From Amphimedon queenslandica (taxonomy: Eukaryota > Porifera > Demospongiae > Haplosclerida > Niphatidae), in assembly GCF_000090795.2 (NCBI RefSeq), contig NW_003546484.1, forward strand, positions 34,175 through 69,507: a stretch of DNA of 35,333 nucleotides. The letters are read 5' to 3'. Of this stretch, positions 1-11,539 are shown one piece after another; the first letter of the stretch is position 1, and each line of letters starts with the position of its first letter. The notes below the pieces were generated by a model. It was not told the origin of the DNA and did no database searches. It saw only the letters and a program-made list of their open reading frames with translations. The position numbers and the translations under genes are program-made.

Positions 1-1121
1 GAGATATGAAGCAAAGCACAGATATTTCAAGCAAATGGCATCCATTATGGGAAATTTTACGAACATATGCTATTCATTGTCCCTTCGTCATCAACTTTAC
101 CAATGTTATTTGAATTTAGCAACTGAGGACTTACCCGAGGAAAAGTTGGAAGTTGGTCAAAGTATGAATTGTTCATGTCTTAAGTATTACTTACATGTAA
201 TTGTCATCTATCACTGGTGGATTTAGAAAAATTAAAAGGGGGTTTGCCATTAAGTGGGTGTGGCTCGTTAATTTTAATTAAAAGCATAAATATATTAATT
301 AATTATAAAATGGCTGCAAAAACAAATTCCTCTGCAAAAGGGGTGTTCCATTGAACCCATATATCCCCCTGGATCTGCCACTGTCTATAGCTGGAAATAT
401 TTTTGTGATTTGCTGCTCGTTGTACATAAATGATGAAAGATCTATTAACTGCTGACAGCATGCAACATTAATAAATTTTGCCAAAAAATTGCAAAAGTTT
501 CCAACTACATGTATGCACTATTATTATTATTTTATGTAGGTATAAATGTGATTGTACCACAAAGGCAGTTTTATTATGAAACTGAATGGATTTTATCGAC
601 TGAAACTCATGCAAAGTATATATATGTATAATCAGCAAATTAGTTACAATTAGAAAACTTGATATCTATATTGTTTGAATATGATATACTATATACAAGA
701 AATTCATTACTTACATGTGTAAAAGTTTTAATTGAACCAAAATTGAATTACAGTTTACAATATTTTTAGCATCAATCATTTTTATAGAGTTTCATGGGCA
801 AAAGAAGAAGGTGTAACTTACCAGATTGGAGCCTGTGTTATTGTTGACAAAAAGGATGATATCGTATTTGGCAAGATAAACAATATTTTTGTAGTACAAC
901 ATCAAGTCCTGTTAGATGTCCAGCTATTGACAGTAGAATTCCATCAACACATCAATTCATATATTGCTTCCGACAGCACAACTTTTAGCGTATTTGTTTG
1001 GGCTCAAGAACTTCTTGATCATCATGTATATGGTTTGTACTTAAATCCTGATCGATCAAATACAGTTGACACAGATAATTATCGTTATATTATTTTGAAA
1101 TACAGTGTTATTAAAGTTTAA
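1..1121 (+). pseudogene. 3' end of a transposon-associated multicopy gene (partial)
   Basis: The window opens inside an exon (frame from base 2 to about 170) reading KHRYFKQMASIMGNF and then SLSLRHQLYQCYLNL. A second exon starts after a TTTTTATAG acceptor at 787 and reads to the TAA at 1119-1121, with a segment VTYQIGACVIVDK and a C-terminal stretch around ELLDHHVYGLY. The layout (an H-x-FK-x2 / NF / L-x-RHQ block followed by a small beta-rich C-terminal domain) matches my memory of a repetitive, transposon-linked gene family in cnidarian and sponge genomes. I do not know its biochemical role. The intron between the two exons holds a MITE (212-383). The 5' part lies outside the window, so whether the gene is intact cannot be judged; no stop interrupts the two exons seen. 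It could be a live gene or a relic. Confidence 0.5.
212..383. mobile_element. Short MITE, hAT-like termini, inside an intron
   Basis: The left end CACTGGTGGATTTAG (212-226) and the reverse complement of the right end, CAGTGGCAGATCCAG (369-383), agree at 10 of 15 positions. A G-run (236-242) and a C-run (364-369) follow inside the two ends. The CAGTGGCGGATCCAG type of end is well known from hAT-related MITEs. A clean 8-bp target duplication is not visible (TCATCTAT against TCTATAGC). The element is 172 bp, has no coding capacity, and sits in the intron of the partial gene around it. Confidence 0.5.
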
Positions 1122-1324
1122 TAATGTATCAGTGTTGCTGTAGCACTCTTGCTGTTACTGTCAAAGCATAGGTGTGGCCTGGAGACCAATGTGTCATTAA
1201 GACACCACCAATAGAAGGATAAGTGTTATGACAACACCTATTTTTTAACAGTGTACAAGAGGTTTATTACCAAATCATTATATGTACCAGTGTGAAGCAG
1301 TGCTCTAGTGAAGGTACTAATTAC

Positions 1325-3206
1325 ATGGCATATACAAGAGAACAGAAAAGCAGTAAAAATCATCCTTGTGAAGTTGAACTTGTGTATGTGTGGCCAACAG
1401 ACTGAAACGACAAGAGGAGATGGATTACTGGCCTTGTGAAAAGGTCTGATCTACTCTCATGTAATCTCCATAATCACCTCTTAAACAATGAATCAAAGGT
1501 GCCATCCAAAGTAGTAAGTGATATTAAGAAGGCAATTGACAGTGGCAACAAAGTAACAACTCATGACATAATCACTGGTAAGTTAAGTGGAAAATTTAAT
1601 GTATGATGAAGTTTCACTCCTCAGAAATGAAGAACTGTAAGATTGCACATTTTTCTTTTTTAATAGGACAAGGATTGCCTTATATTCCAGGCACAGCTTT
1701 ACTTGCTGCAATACACAAGGGCAAAGTAGCTTATATCAGGGCAGCTACACAAAGGCACACAAAAGATGAAGAAGTTGTAGTTGTCCCTTTTGAAGATGAG
1801 AGTGAAAAGTTTGACCTGGAAAGTAAACACAAGTTTGGCTTTCTTGGTAAGTGACATAGTAAAACTAAGTTTGTACATATTTAATTTTTAAATAGAACAT
1901 ATAGAAGAATATCAGCATTTAGGCCATCCCTACATTTGTGATTACTCACTAAAGCCATCTGTGACATGGGTTCAAACAATGAGTCCCCAAGTGGCACATA
2001 TTTTTGGCAAAGCTGAGTATATTTGTCGTTGATGCTACTTTCAATGGTTTAATTCAACTGGAGTATGTATTTAATGTTGTAACATTTGACTACACTACAC
2101 TACTTTGTAAGTATTCTACATTAGAGTTACATGGTATACATGTACATATTGTCACTGATATTGTACAGGTAGTAGTTGCTCGTGTTCGTCTAAACCAATT
2201 GGATGCAGAGACGTATAAATGTGCATTTAAAACTATTTTTTCAGTGAAGAAACAAATAAAAGGATTTGATGTAGAGAAAAACACTTAATGGAATAATAGC
2301 TGATTGGTCAGATAACAGTTACAAGTGCTTGAGCTAGCTTTTTGAAAAGAATTGGCGGAAGTCGTTAAGAGATGTCAAGTAAGCAACATTTACATTATTT
2401 AACTGTTAGTTATATCCTTTCCCTGGTCCATTATCAACAATCAGTAAAAAAAGTTGCTGAGAAATTGAGCAAAGGATGTACAATAAGATATAAGTTGTTT
2501 AAATCTATTGTCTACTCTATACCTCATGTTACAACACAATACCTTTATTGATGTCTTGTGTGGGAAACAGATTCTTTTGGTAGCCATTAAAAACTTATTA
2601 CATGTCCCTGTACACTCTGAATACAGCAGTACTCATAATATGGAACTTTGGAAATCTAGTTCTAACTGTTGTGAATGGTGGAACAGGCCTACTCATCTCA
2701 GTAAGTCACCAAGTATACACGTAAATGTCATTATTGCTCAATCGGAGAAATGCTGACATCTTGCTTCTGACATGAATTCCCAAATCTTTGACATGCTTCT
2801 GATATGAATTCCCAAATGTTTGACGAGTTACCATTATCAACAAATGCAGTTGAATGTCACAATCGCTTGGGTAAATCTTTTTATCAATTACTATTGAAAG
2901 AAGCAATGATGGTGACCTACTGCGAAGATGCTACCTAATGCCTTCAAATAATGGCTGTTCAAGGAATTAGGACACAATATGACAATCATACACCTGTTGG
3001 TTGTAATAAGTGTGCACAGCAACAAAATAGTGCAAGAAATAGCAGCTTTGTTGCTTACCAGATAATGATGATTTGGGACCAGCAGATAAGAAAAATGATT
3101 TCCTTCCAGGTACAAACAATTGAACTTATTGAACTTATGTTTCAATTCTCACATATCAGTCAACCCCTTCTTGTCAAGACAAAGGTGCTATTAAATTTAA
3201 AAAGTT
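1325..3206 (+). pseudogene. MULE-type (Mutator-like) DDE transposase, degenerate
   Basis: The reading starts at an ATG (1325) and gives a conserved N-terminal part (CEVELVYVWPTD, RRWITGLVK, NLHNHLLNN) typical of animal MULE transposases. Exons 1325-1577, 1667-1846 and from 1896 join in frame across GT..AG introns of 89 and 49 bp. The catalytic core then appears: VVDATFNGL (first Asp, about 2020-2048), VVVARVRLNQLDAETY, ADWSDN (second Asp, about 2300), CEWWNRPTHL (about 2670-2698) and STNAVECHNRLGK (third acidic residue, Glu, about 2838). This fits the D-D-E order of MULE enzymes, which cut and paste DNA in the nucleus. It is broken: an in-frame TGA at 1403-1405, a frame change before VVDATF, another near 2285, and more between 2400 and 2760. 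No long terminal inverted repeats were identified. The family call is fairly sure; the exon borders past 2100 are approximate. Confidence 0.75.
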
Positions 3207-3207
3207 G

Positions 3208-3844
3208 TATAGTCGGTTCAAGTTGATTTGCCCAAGTACCACCACTTATAACTTTTTAATCACTAATGCTAGCAACCTGAAATTTAGTATACTTGCAAAA
3301 CGGGTTCTTCCAAAAATCTGTACCAATTTTTGAGTCTCTAGGTACTCTGGAAAGTTCTGAATGGGTTCTTCTGCTCTAGTTCAAAGGGAGCCGCCATGAT
3401 GAATCATTACGTGAAGGCTACGTCACACTTGTGAATATCATTTGCATTTCATTACTATTAATGTTTTTTTATTTATAAAATAAAAGCAAACAAATAAGGT
3501 CCTCTAGAGAAGCTAATAATCAACTAGCAGACCTTGCTACTGGAAACATACTGCTACATCTGTCTACAGCCTTCTTGGTTCTAGTTATTCTTCATCATCC
3601 TCATCTTCTGTATCCGAGGTTTTTGTCAACTTTATAACAGAAAAAGGTACAACCAGTGATAATTAAAGGTAGTAGTATCCAAAGCAAGGATAAAACAGAT
3701 GACAAAGAGTCTTAGAGGTGAAGAAACACTCAATAAAAGAGCTTGCTTGCACTGTACCACCATTTTTGGGTGTGGCTAGTAGTGACGTTTTGATGATACA
3801 AGAATTGATTTACTTCCTGTGACAACTCAACTTGAACCGACTAT
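3208..3844. mobile_element. 637-bp MITE with perfect 19-bp terminal inverted repeats
   Basis: TATAGTCGGTTCAAGTTGA at 3208-3226 is the exact reverse complement of TCAACTTGAACCGACTATA at 3826-3844. The outer TA on each side can be read as the TA target duplication of the Tc1/mariner/pogo superfamily, leaving an element beginning TAGTCGGTTCAAG. No transposase is encoded inside; the interior is AT-rich and non-coding. It abuts the 3' end of the MULE relic, and the last open reading of that gene runs into the MITE before stopping at 3226, which suggests that the insertion truncated or reshaped the end of the older element. Autonomous partner unknown. Confidence 0.7.
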
Positions 3845-4929
3845 AGAAGATAAAGAAAGTGAAATTGAAGGTATCAATAAGTTAATCGTGACATTATATG
3901 CATATCTCAGTTTAACCCTATAGTGCCTGTTACAGTCAATAATGACCCCATGAAATAGCTAATTTTTGTTGTGTCTTCATTTGGAAACTGAGCATGGCGT
4001 GATATCCTGGAGCTAAAAGTCGATTTACCATATGTTAGGCTTAATTTTAACCCATTAACAACTAGCTTTTGCAATACTTAGTTTTTGACAAGCGTTCGGC
4101 AATAAGATTGTAGTCCTGTAAACTTTGGCAGTATTCCTGTATTTTTGTGTGGGATTCAACTTAATAGTCCACTATTCTAGAGTAAATCCAGTATTCCAAA
4201 GCCAATGGCCAATAGTCCACAGTTGATCCAGTGGTAGTAGTAGAAAATTTTCAGTAATCCAGTGTAATTCTCACAAGAGTCTGGTAGTCTAGTCACACTT
4301 AATTATTAATTGTAACAAACTGTAACTGTAAATAATAGTTAATAATTGTCTAATTTTAATAAAATAGTTACATTCAAATTTTCACCGGCTGCTCAACTCT
4401 GCTCTCTTTTCTCATTGACTTTCTCTTTGTGCTATTTGTGCTAACTTAGATCTAGTAGATACACATTAGTCTAGCACTAAGGTAAAACTGATAGTTATGC
4501 AAGTGTTTGCACAGTAATCTCATGCAGTTTGTTTTGACATTTAGAACTGGTTTACTGACATTGGACTCATAACTGAAGATCCCTAAGCCTTGATTCATTA
4601 TATAATATCCACTACTGCAAGAGTTTGTAGACCATTACTGCAACTGAGTGACACATACAATGCTTAATTGTCTTAACCTAATCAGTGTATATCTACCCAG
4701 TACTGTCACAATCATCACTATAGCTCTTTTGAGGTAAACTAGATACATTCAAGCTGCCTCTCAGCTCCTTGTTTGATTTTAAATAGAGTCAAATGGATTT
4801 AAGAACAGGACTGACAGTCACAGAAAACAAGACAGCTGATGATCATGATATAAATAATACAGTTGCTTCAAGCACATACGCAAGTAACACCATGTAATGG
4901 TATTACAATTGTAATCAATTGCCTTGTAA
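3845..4929. other. AT-rich DNA with no gene seen
   Basis: No coding region, tRNA or clear repeat is supported here. Short phrases such as 'agtcc', 'gtattcc' and 'atccagt' recur between 4110 and 4290 without a regular period. The stretch from about 4790 may contain upstream exons of the gene that follows, but I could not read a convincing frame in it. Confidence 0.4.
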
Positions 4930-5676
4930 TTTGCAGTCTGTTATAAGTCACATTTAGATGCCATGAAGGAAGAGCTACTTAAATAGATGGTGAATTGCTT
5001 ATCATTAGCTGGGTTTGATAACATACATGCAGTCTGTTCTATGACGTTTTCACCTGATGAACATAATTCCATTACTAATTGAAGAGTATAATGAAGAAAG
5101 AAATACCTGCTGTCTTGTTTAGGCCCATATTTCCTTGCAGATACATCATTACCGTTTGAGTTTTCAATGAGTCCCATTCGTCTATTTGTAATAAGTACAT
5201 GCAATCAAAAGTTGGGTCAAAAAATAAAAGCTCAGTGGCAAATGAAAAGACTTCTGAAATACTGAAAGTCATTCGAATAGAAGTCATTTCCACAGTCTCT
5301 AATGATGTTACAAGGAAAGTTTCACAGTGGCTTTCAAGTTATAATAATGGAAAGTTTTGCTGATTGCAAGATGGGGAAAATTGTGAAATAGTCGTAAAAG
5401 GTCATTGTCTGATTCGAGTACCTCAGAATGTACAGTTGCCATAAAATGTCACCACTGTCCAAGAATTGAAAAATCCGTAATAAATGTACAGCGAAGACAG
5501 ACAGGTACCAATCAGTGGTCTATCACCAATTGGTTCAAGCACTTCAAAAATTGAAACAAGAAAATAAAGGAACATGATATACACTAGCTTCTTTAACTGA
5601 GCCAGCCCTGTTTAAAGTGGGCCATCACAGTTTTATTTGATAGGGTAAACAGTAACAAAACTGAGCTGAAATGAGC

Positions 5677-5746
5677 TGGGCCAAACCAGGCCAGCATGGT
5701 TAGTAGAACAGGGCCAGTTCAGCCTAGTTCAGCATGGTTTGGCCCA
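5677..5746. repeat. 70-bp inverted repeat with GGCC-rich arms
   Basis: TGGGCCAAACCA (5677-5688) is the exact reverse complement of TGGTTTGGCCCA (5735-5746). The loop contains related pieces (GGCCAGCATGG, GGGCCAGTTCAGC). It is unusually GC-rich for the window and lies between the zinc-finger block and the linker of the broken gene. It may be a small foldback insertion or a chance structure. Confidence 0.45.
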
Positions 5747-6164
5747 CTTCTGTAGTGTAATTGCAGCAATAGTTTACATTTTTTTCCTTCTCCCTTCAAA
5801 ACCAAATGATATTGTTCAAAATACCTCTTTCTTTAGTGAAACACTATTCAATGGTAACGAATCTCCTCATCCAATATCATTATATAAAACAAGTCCCTGT
5901 TTCTCCTCTCACTGCTATTACTGTACAAGTAGAACACACCCAGTCATCTTCCTTATTTCAACAATTGTTGCTGATCATAACCAAGATCACCTTACAGTAT
6001 CATCTGGAACCGCATCATTGTCTGTTTTGTCAGCACCTCCCACATTGCCTCCCTCTATTTTACATGTGACCTCATTAACACCACAAACAACACTAATGCC
6101 AACAACAACAGCAATGCCAACCACAGCTACTGCTTCACCTTCACAAAGCCAGGTTATTCAGTAA

Positions 6165-6192
6165 GCCCCTCTTCCAAATGTGGAAGAGGGGC
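6165..6192 (+). repeat. Perfect 12-bp hairpin with 4-nt loop
   Basis: GCCCCTCTTCCA (6165-6176) pairs exactly with TGGAAGAGGGGC (6181-6192) around the loop AATG. It starts directly after a TAA stop (6162-6164) that ends a Ser/Thr/Pro-rich reading frame. It could act as an RNA stem-loop if transcribed, or be the relic of a palindromic insertion. No Rho-independent terminator logic applies in a eukaryote. Confidence 0.55.
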
Positions 6193-8707
6193 AAAATGCA
6201 CTTATACAGATTGGTCACGGGAGGCACAAAAGAAGAGAAAGTTGAAGATCAGCAGCGGCATGTTGTTACACAATGACTGATTAGTATTCCTTTATTGATA
6301 AGCTGTCTCTTCTTATAAAAGATAATGATAAGTTAGTCCAAATTTTGAACTCACTGTAAGCACCATCAACTCATTCAATCAAAAAAACAATAACATAACA
6401 ATTCTATAAAGTGTCTTAGCAAATGCACAAAAAACTGCAGAAAGGTTGCTAAGCAAAGAAGGCATACAGAAATAATTAAAAAGTTGCCTCCCTCCCCTTT
6501 ATATATTGTGGCTCAATGGCTTATGAGTTCTTACAGAATAATATACCTGAAGCTCTACCATCCCTGAGATCAGTGCAACGCATGCCATTCTTCATGCACA
6601 GCATTTAGAGGAGATTTCGGATTTGATGCTTTTGTTGATCATTTGAAAAGCCACAAAGCTCCCTTCATTGTCATCATTTCGTAGGACGCAACAAGAGTAA
6701 TTAAAAAGGTTTATTATGACATTTCAATCAATCAATGTGTTGGGTTTGTGCTACCAAATGATCAGGATGGGCTACCAAAGAAAGACACATTTATAGCAGG
6801 TTTGTTTGCAAATATCAAAATATATTTCAAGACTGCTGATGTTTCAAATTATGACTTGTATGTTGTCCAGCCATTGAAACAAGGAACACCTTTGTCAGTT
6901 ATTGGAAGAAACAACAAGTTCACATCAGAAGACATACTGACTTGATGGAAATATATTTATGATAAGCTTTTGCTGCGAGGAAAAAGGGTCTTAAATTTTT
7001 CAGCAGATGGGGACTCTCATTTTATGAAAGCAATGCGGATAGCAGTACACCTTACTGATGATCATGTATCACGATCTCTTAACAAAAATATTATCAATCC
7101 ACCATTTATTTTTGATAAATGGCTGTGTGCAAATTGTTTACACTGACATGCTTTCAAGATATGGTCCATGTAGGGGTTAAATTAAAATCTCGACTCCTTA
7201 AGTCATGAATCATAATATCCATGGGATCATTTATAGCCTGCAGTTCTTACTTGACAATGGTGACACAACTAAAAGCAAAAGCGAATGTGGACTTCGAGGT
7301 CGGGATTCAGACCATCATAACAAGCAAAATGTTGCAGCTGTTGAAAATATAATTAAAGCATCACATTTTCTAGGTGATATTCCAGAAGCCCTGGGCACAA
7401 AATACTACATTGATACTTTGTCATCAGCAATTAATGGCTTTCTACAAAAAGATAACACCACTGCAAAAAATAGAAGAAATATGGTATACCACGTTTTGTC
7501 TTTGTTATTGGAAATTTACACTCAAGGGTAATTTCATCACTTCAAATTCCTGTGTCTGAAATGGACATTCTCTATCGGCAGTTATTCTGACACTGTTACA
7601 GTGAGAAACAGTGATGTTTCTCAATATGGATTTTAGGCTCACAAAGCTGTAAACATACATTTTGTTCCTTGAGAAGCATAACTGGATCTTCAGTATGCTT
7701 GGTATACTGCATAGGCTTCACAAACTGGCTATCACGCATGATCTGGAGTCACAGTTTAACCTTGGGATTTTATGCCCCAGAATGAAACCACATCATTCCA
7801 AGGAAGGTCATGCAACTCGCCTTGAGAACAACCCTGACAATAACAAAATACTTAACAGAATTAACAATGAGATGATAAAAGAGGCACTAGAAAGAGCTGA
7901 ATTGAAAGCTAATGAATCAATAATTAATCATGGGATGGCAAAAAAAATAGATGACTTACAAGATCCACCAATAGCTAACAACTTAGTACTTCATAGTCCT
8001 GCAGACGATTCTGATGATGATGATAATGAATCTTCGCAAAATGATTTACCAATTAATATTGCTTATAATACATCAATCAAAGCAGTACAAGATGTTGTAA
8101 AAGATGTAAATGTTCTTCACTAGCACAATGTTGTCAAGTTATCAGTTAAGAAGCAAAGCATTGCAAGAGAAGCTGCTTATTCCAATTGAAAGTGAGATGA
8201 AAAACCCTGTATACACATGTCAGGACAAAGACACTGGCAGGAATTATGATTTACAAGAAGAGAAGTTAAAGCCATTTGTAGCAATAACTGTCAAAGGAAA
8301 GAAGTATACATAAAAAAACCACAGCTATTTGGCTTATATAAGACAGTTAACGCGTTTCTTCAGATAGAATTTTTTGTGTAAGATTGAAATAAAGCAACGA
8401 ACGGATCAAAAATCAATGAAGGAAGTAGTAACGGTCCTCTAGTGTGAAGTTATCTAGTTATTGACATTTTTGTGCCTTTAATATAGGAAGTACAATAATG
8501 TTAGGAGGAGTGCTACAATTTGCAAAGGACAAGAAAGGAAAAATGACATGTTATAAAGGAAACTGTGCACCCGTTAATGAGAATCATTTTGAAGTATTCT
8601 GTGCTTGGTACCAAATAGAATTAGAAACCAGGTCATGTCAAAGAAAATGCACAATGAAATCAATGGAATACATAAATATCTGCAATTATTTATGTACAGT
8701 TACATAA

Positions 8708-10039
8708 TGAATGCCTTGAGTACTTAATCTACGCAAAAATTTACTATTTCAGTTTAGGCAAACAGTTATGTCCCTAAAAGACCGTTTTTGTATCGTTAGA
8801 GGATGCTTGGACTTCCATTTTGAAAAAGAAAGAAAGAACGAAAATTACGGAACAGTCCTAGAAATACTTGTAAGACTTAAAAATGGGTGAAAATTGGTAA
8901 ATTGGCCCTGAATGATAAAAAAACAATTGACTGATTTCCACATATGTGCAGCACAGCTACTATTGAAATGTCAAATTTTCATACATAAATGGTTCACAAT
9001 CGACATGTTGTCAAAACAAGGAACCTCTTTCTAATGTTAACAACATGATTTAATTTATTTCTATTTGAAGGAATCACTGGTCAGTGATAAGTACATGCAC
9101 ACTTCTCTCGTACAACTCTACCAATCTTACAATTTAATACGATTCCTTGTATCATGACTTACCACAAGATGCAGAGAAAGTAAATATCAGCCTAACATCG
9201 TCATTTAATCTTAATAAGATACCTGTCACAGTAATGCCCAACAAAGTGGTTGCACAGATTGTCGGCTTTATGCCATAGCTATAACTACAGCAATGTGTTA
9301 CAAAAAGATCCAGTAATGTTAATATATTGTATTGCAGTGTTTGTAGTAAAATTAATAATAAGTCAACTAAAACGATATCTGTCAATAGTTAGCTAAATGT
9401 AGGCTCATCTTCTTCAACAGCTGTTATGGACACGTTGTTTAATTAATATTTTAAACCATTTACTTACATCCATTCAGGTTAGTAAATAATGACTAATATG
9501 CATGACAGCTAGTGAATTGATATTGTACTGATTAGTATCTTCTTCACATAGCTGTTTGCATTGAATAATTAATAATTGGGCCTCTAAAGATATTCCATAA
9601 GGTGAGCCAATAATTTAGAATTGCTTCTAAACATTTTGGATGAATATATCTAAACCACAGATGTTCTTCTAAACAGTTGTGTGTGAACAGCTAAACTCGA
9701 GACAGAAGAATAAATACATTCCTTGCTGGTATTATGGTAACAACTCTCCAAGTATTTATTACAATGGCTACCAAACGTTTTGTCTAGGTAATTAATTTTG
9801 ACACACGGCCTAAGGCTGACTGATAAGATAAGACCATAAAGCTGAGGTTGGTACCATATGTCAGGCTCTATTCATGTATTGTTTTCTTTTTGTTCACTAA
9901 AAGTATGCAGTTCTTAATCATCAAGCTAAATTTTGGTGGCACCGATTTCTATTTCTTATGGTTCATTTATTTATAGATACCTTCATTTAAATCGAATCTC
10001 AGTAGACTTGACAAGTTAGTGGTAACAAGGTGTTTCATT
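8708..10039. other. AT-rich DNA with no gene seen
   Basis: No reading frame here resembles a protein that I know. Short open frames near 9152-9385 look random. No inverted or tandem repeats of note were seen. Confidence 0.4.
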
Positions 10040-10312
10040 ATTGATATCATTTGTTATCATTTTGATTGTAACAGTTGAATCTGTGTGGAATGTAATCAAC
10101 ATTACACTAATTCATTATCATTTTATATGTAACAGTTAAATCCGTCTCGAGTGGAATACACATTACACTTACTTATTGTCATTATACATGTAACAGTTGA
10201 ATCTGTCTTGAATGGCACCAACATAACACTAATTTATTATTATTTTGTTTGTAACTGTTAAATTTGTCTTGATTGAATCAGACATACTGATTTACATTAT
10301 CATTGCAGGTTG
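10040..10312. repeat. Degenerate minisatellite, about 61-bp period, four to five units
   Basis: The phrase GTAACAGTTGAATC and its variants (GTAACAGTTAAATC, GTAACTGTTAAATT) recur at about 10067, 10129, 10190 and 10251. Each is preceded by ATTATCATTTT-like and followed by CATTACACTAATT-like sequence, giving a period near 61 bp. Units have diverged by point changes and small indels, so the array is old. No coding potential. Confidence 0.7.
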
Positions 10313-11539
10313 GTGACTTTGTGTAACAGGTAAATGTACATGTAAATTTGTGACTAAAGGAATAAAATTTATCCATGCATTTACATGCATTTTTGTAGGT
10401 TTAAGAAGATTGCAATATTATTATGAGGAAAACTAATAGAAAAACAAAACATTGTACTTGGAAGTGAACATATCATAGTTAGTGTCTAGCAATGAGGCTA
10501 TAAAGGGCATTATTGTTTACCAGTTATAGATCATAAAGAAGCAATTATTGAGCAATAGTAAATTATTGGAGCTAATGATATTGTTGTACAGTGGTATCAC
10601 ATTATTTTCAAAATTTACTTTTATAAACTATTTATAGTCATAATGTGACAGGAATACAAATAACTCAAGGTGGAACAGTCAGTATCATCTACTTTGTTAT
10701 TATTTGTTGTTTATTGCTTAATGTTGTTATACTTACGTTTTTAATTATTATTATGTTTCTTTAGATATTTCACTAATTATTTTTACTTACATTATTGTTA
10801 TATTTACTTGTATTGTAATGTTAATTCAATGTTAAGCAATGTTATTTTAACTTTTGGACACTGGTACTTTCAATATTAATTTCATTAAAATAACTTCAAT
10901 TTTGGAGTTCATTTCATTACAAAGCAACCAATAGTTTAACCATAGTAAATGTAAATTTTAAAGTTAATTTACAGTGTAAGTATAAAGTTTATTATAATGT
11001 CTGGTCATAGTCCATGCATGAAAATAAATTCAATTATGGTTAATGATGAGGTGATTATATTAACCCACCTGAATTAGTAGTTGAAGTTACCAGTATGTGG
11101 TTGCATTTTGAGTAACCTACAAAAGTGGGTTAAATTCAACTTTCATTGTTTACTGTGTAGCTTCATGAAGTTCTTTGATAATTGTGTAGGACTCTATACA
11201 CTCAACCAAAGGTGTTCTGCCAGCATTATTCAGCTTCTTACCTCTAGAACTATTCTTCATATCAATAGCCTTTTCGCTGAATTGCACTTTTAACAGCTAA
11301 GATGAAGCAAGATAATTCTACAGCTAAATTCCGTCAATGAGCAGCAAAATGTAAGTACATTGGCAATGGGGGTTTCTTTTTAAGAATGATGGTTTTACAC
11401 ACAGACTTTGCTCCAGACATGTTAGATGCTCCATCATAGCCCATACGTTAGCCTACAGTTAAATAATGTGGAGTCATTAAAAGGTAGCCTTAACTAATAT
11501 GTTGCTATTGTGTTTCACCTAAATCATCTATGCTGAAAA
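10313..11539. other. AT-rich DNA with no gene seen
   Basis: Very AT-rich sequence. The open frame at 11081-11293 has no recognisable motif and an unremarkable composition. Nothing else is supported. Confidence 0.4.

Larger units (their letters stand above)
4930..8707 (+). pseudogene. Long zinc-finger/transposase-like gene of a multicopy metazoan family, degenerate
   Basis: Successive blocks on the plus strand fit one large protein family that I recognise from cnidarian and sponge genomes but cannot name. In order: LDAMKEELLK and APYFLADTSLPFEFSMSP style text (4950-5200); TVSNDVTRKVSQWLSS (about 5290-5345); a C-x2-C...H finger block with CHHCPRIEKS and W...NWFKHF (5400-5560); a Ser/Thr/Pro-rich linker (about 6000-6160); DATRVIKKVYYD, CVGFVLPNDQDGLPKKDTF and GRNNKFTSEDI (6680-6945); FSADGDSHFMKAMRI (7000-7035); VHVGVKLKSRLLK (7166-7204); TKYYIDTLSSAING (7400-7440); FITSN; GILHRLHKL (7700-7730); and an acidic C-terminal part (7850-8300, 8490-8707). 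The D/H-rich order suggests a DDE-type core. Stops (for example TAG just before DATRV at about 6682-6684, TGA at 6943) and frame changes are frequent, so it is a relic. Internal borders are approximate. Confidence 0.55.

Noticed and set aside
3211..3226. GGTTCAAGT-like T-loop sequences (also near 3830 and 5520) hinting at tRNA genes
   Set aside because: At 3.2 and 3.8 kb they are the terminal repeats of the MITE. No acceptor stem, D-arm or anticodon arm can be drawn around any of them.
2951..3226. 91-codon plus-strand open frame as a separate gene
   Set aside because: Its first part continues the MULE transposase C-terminus and its last codons read into the neighbouring MITE.
5739..6164. 141-codon open frame with a hydrophobic start, resembling a secreted Thr/Ser-rich protein
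   Set aside because: The start codon is not ATG, and the position fits the linker between the finger block and the core of the broken transposase-like gene. A separate secreted protein is not supported.
9152..9385. 77-codon minus-strand open frame with hydrophobic segments
   Set aside because: No family resemblance, no supporting splice or promoter context; length is within chance for AT-rich DNA.
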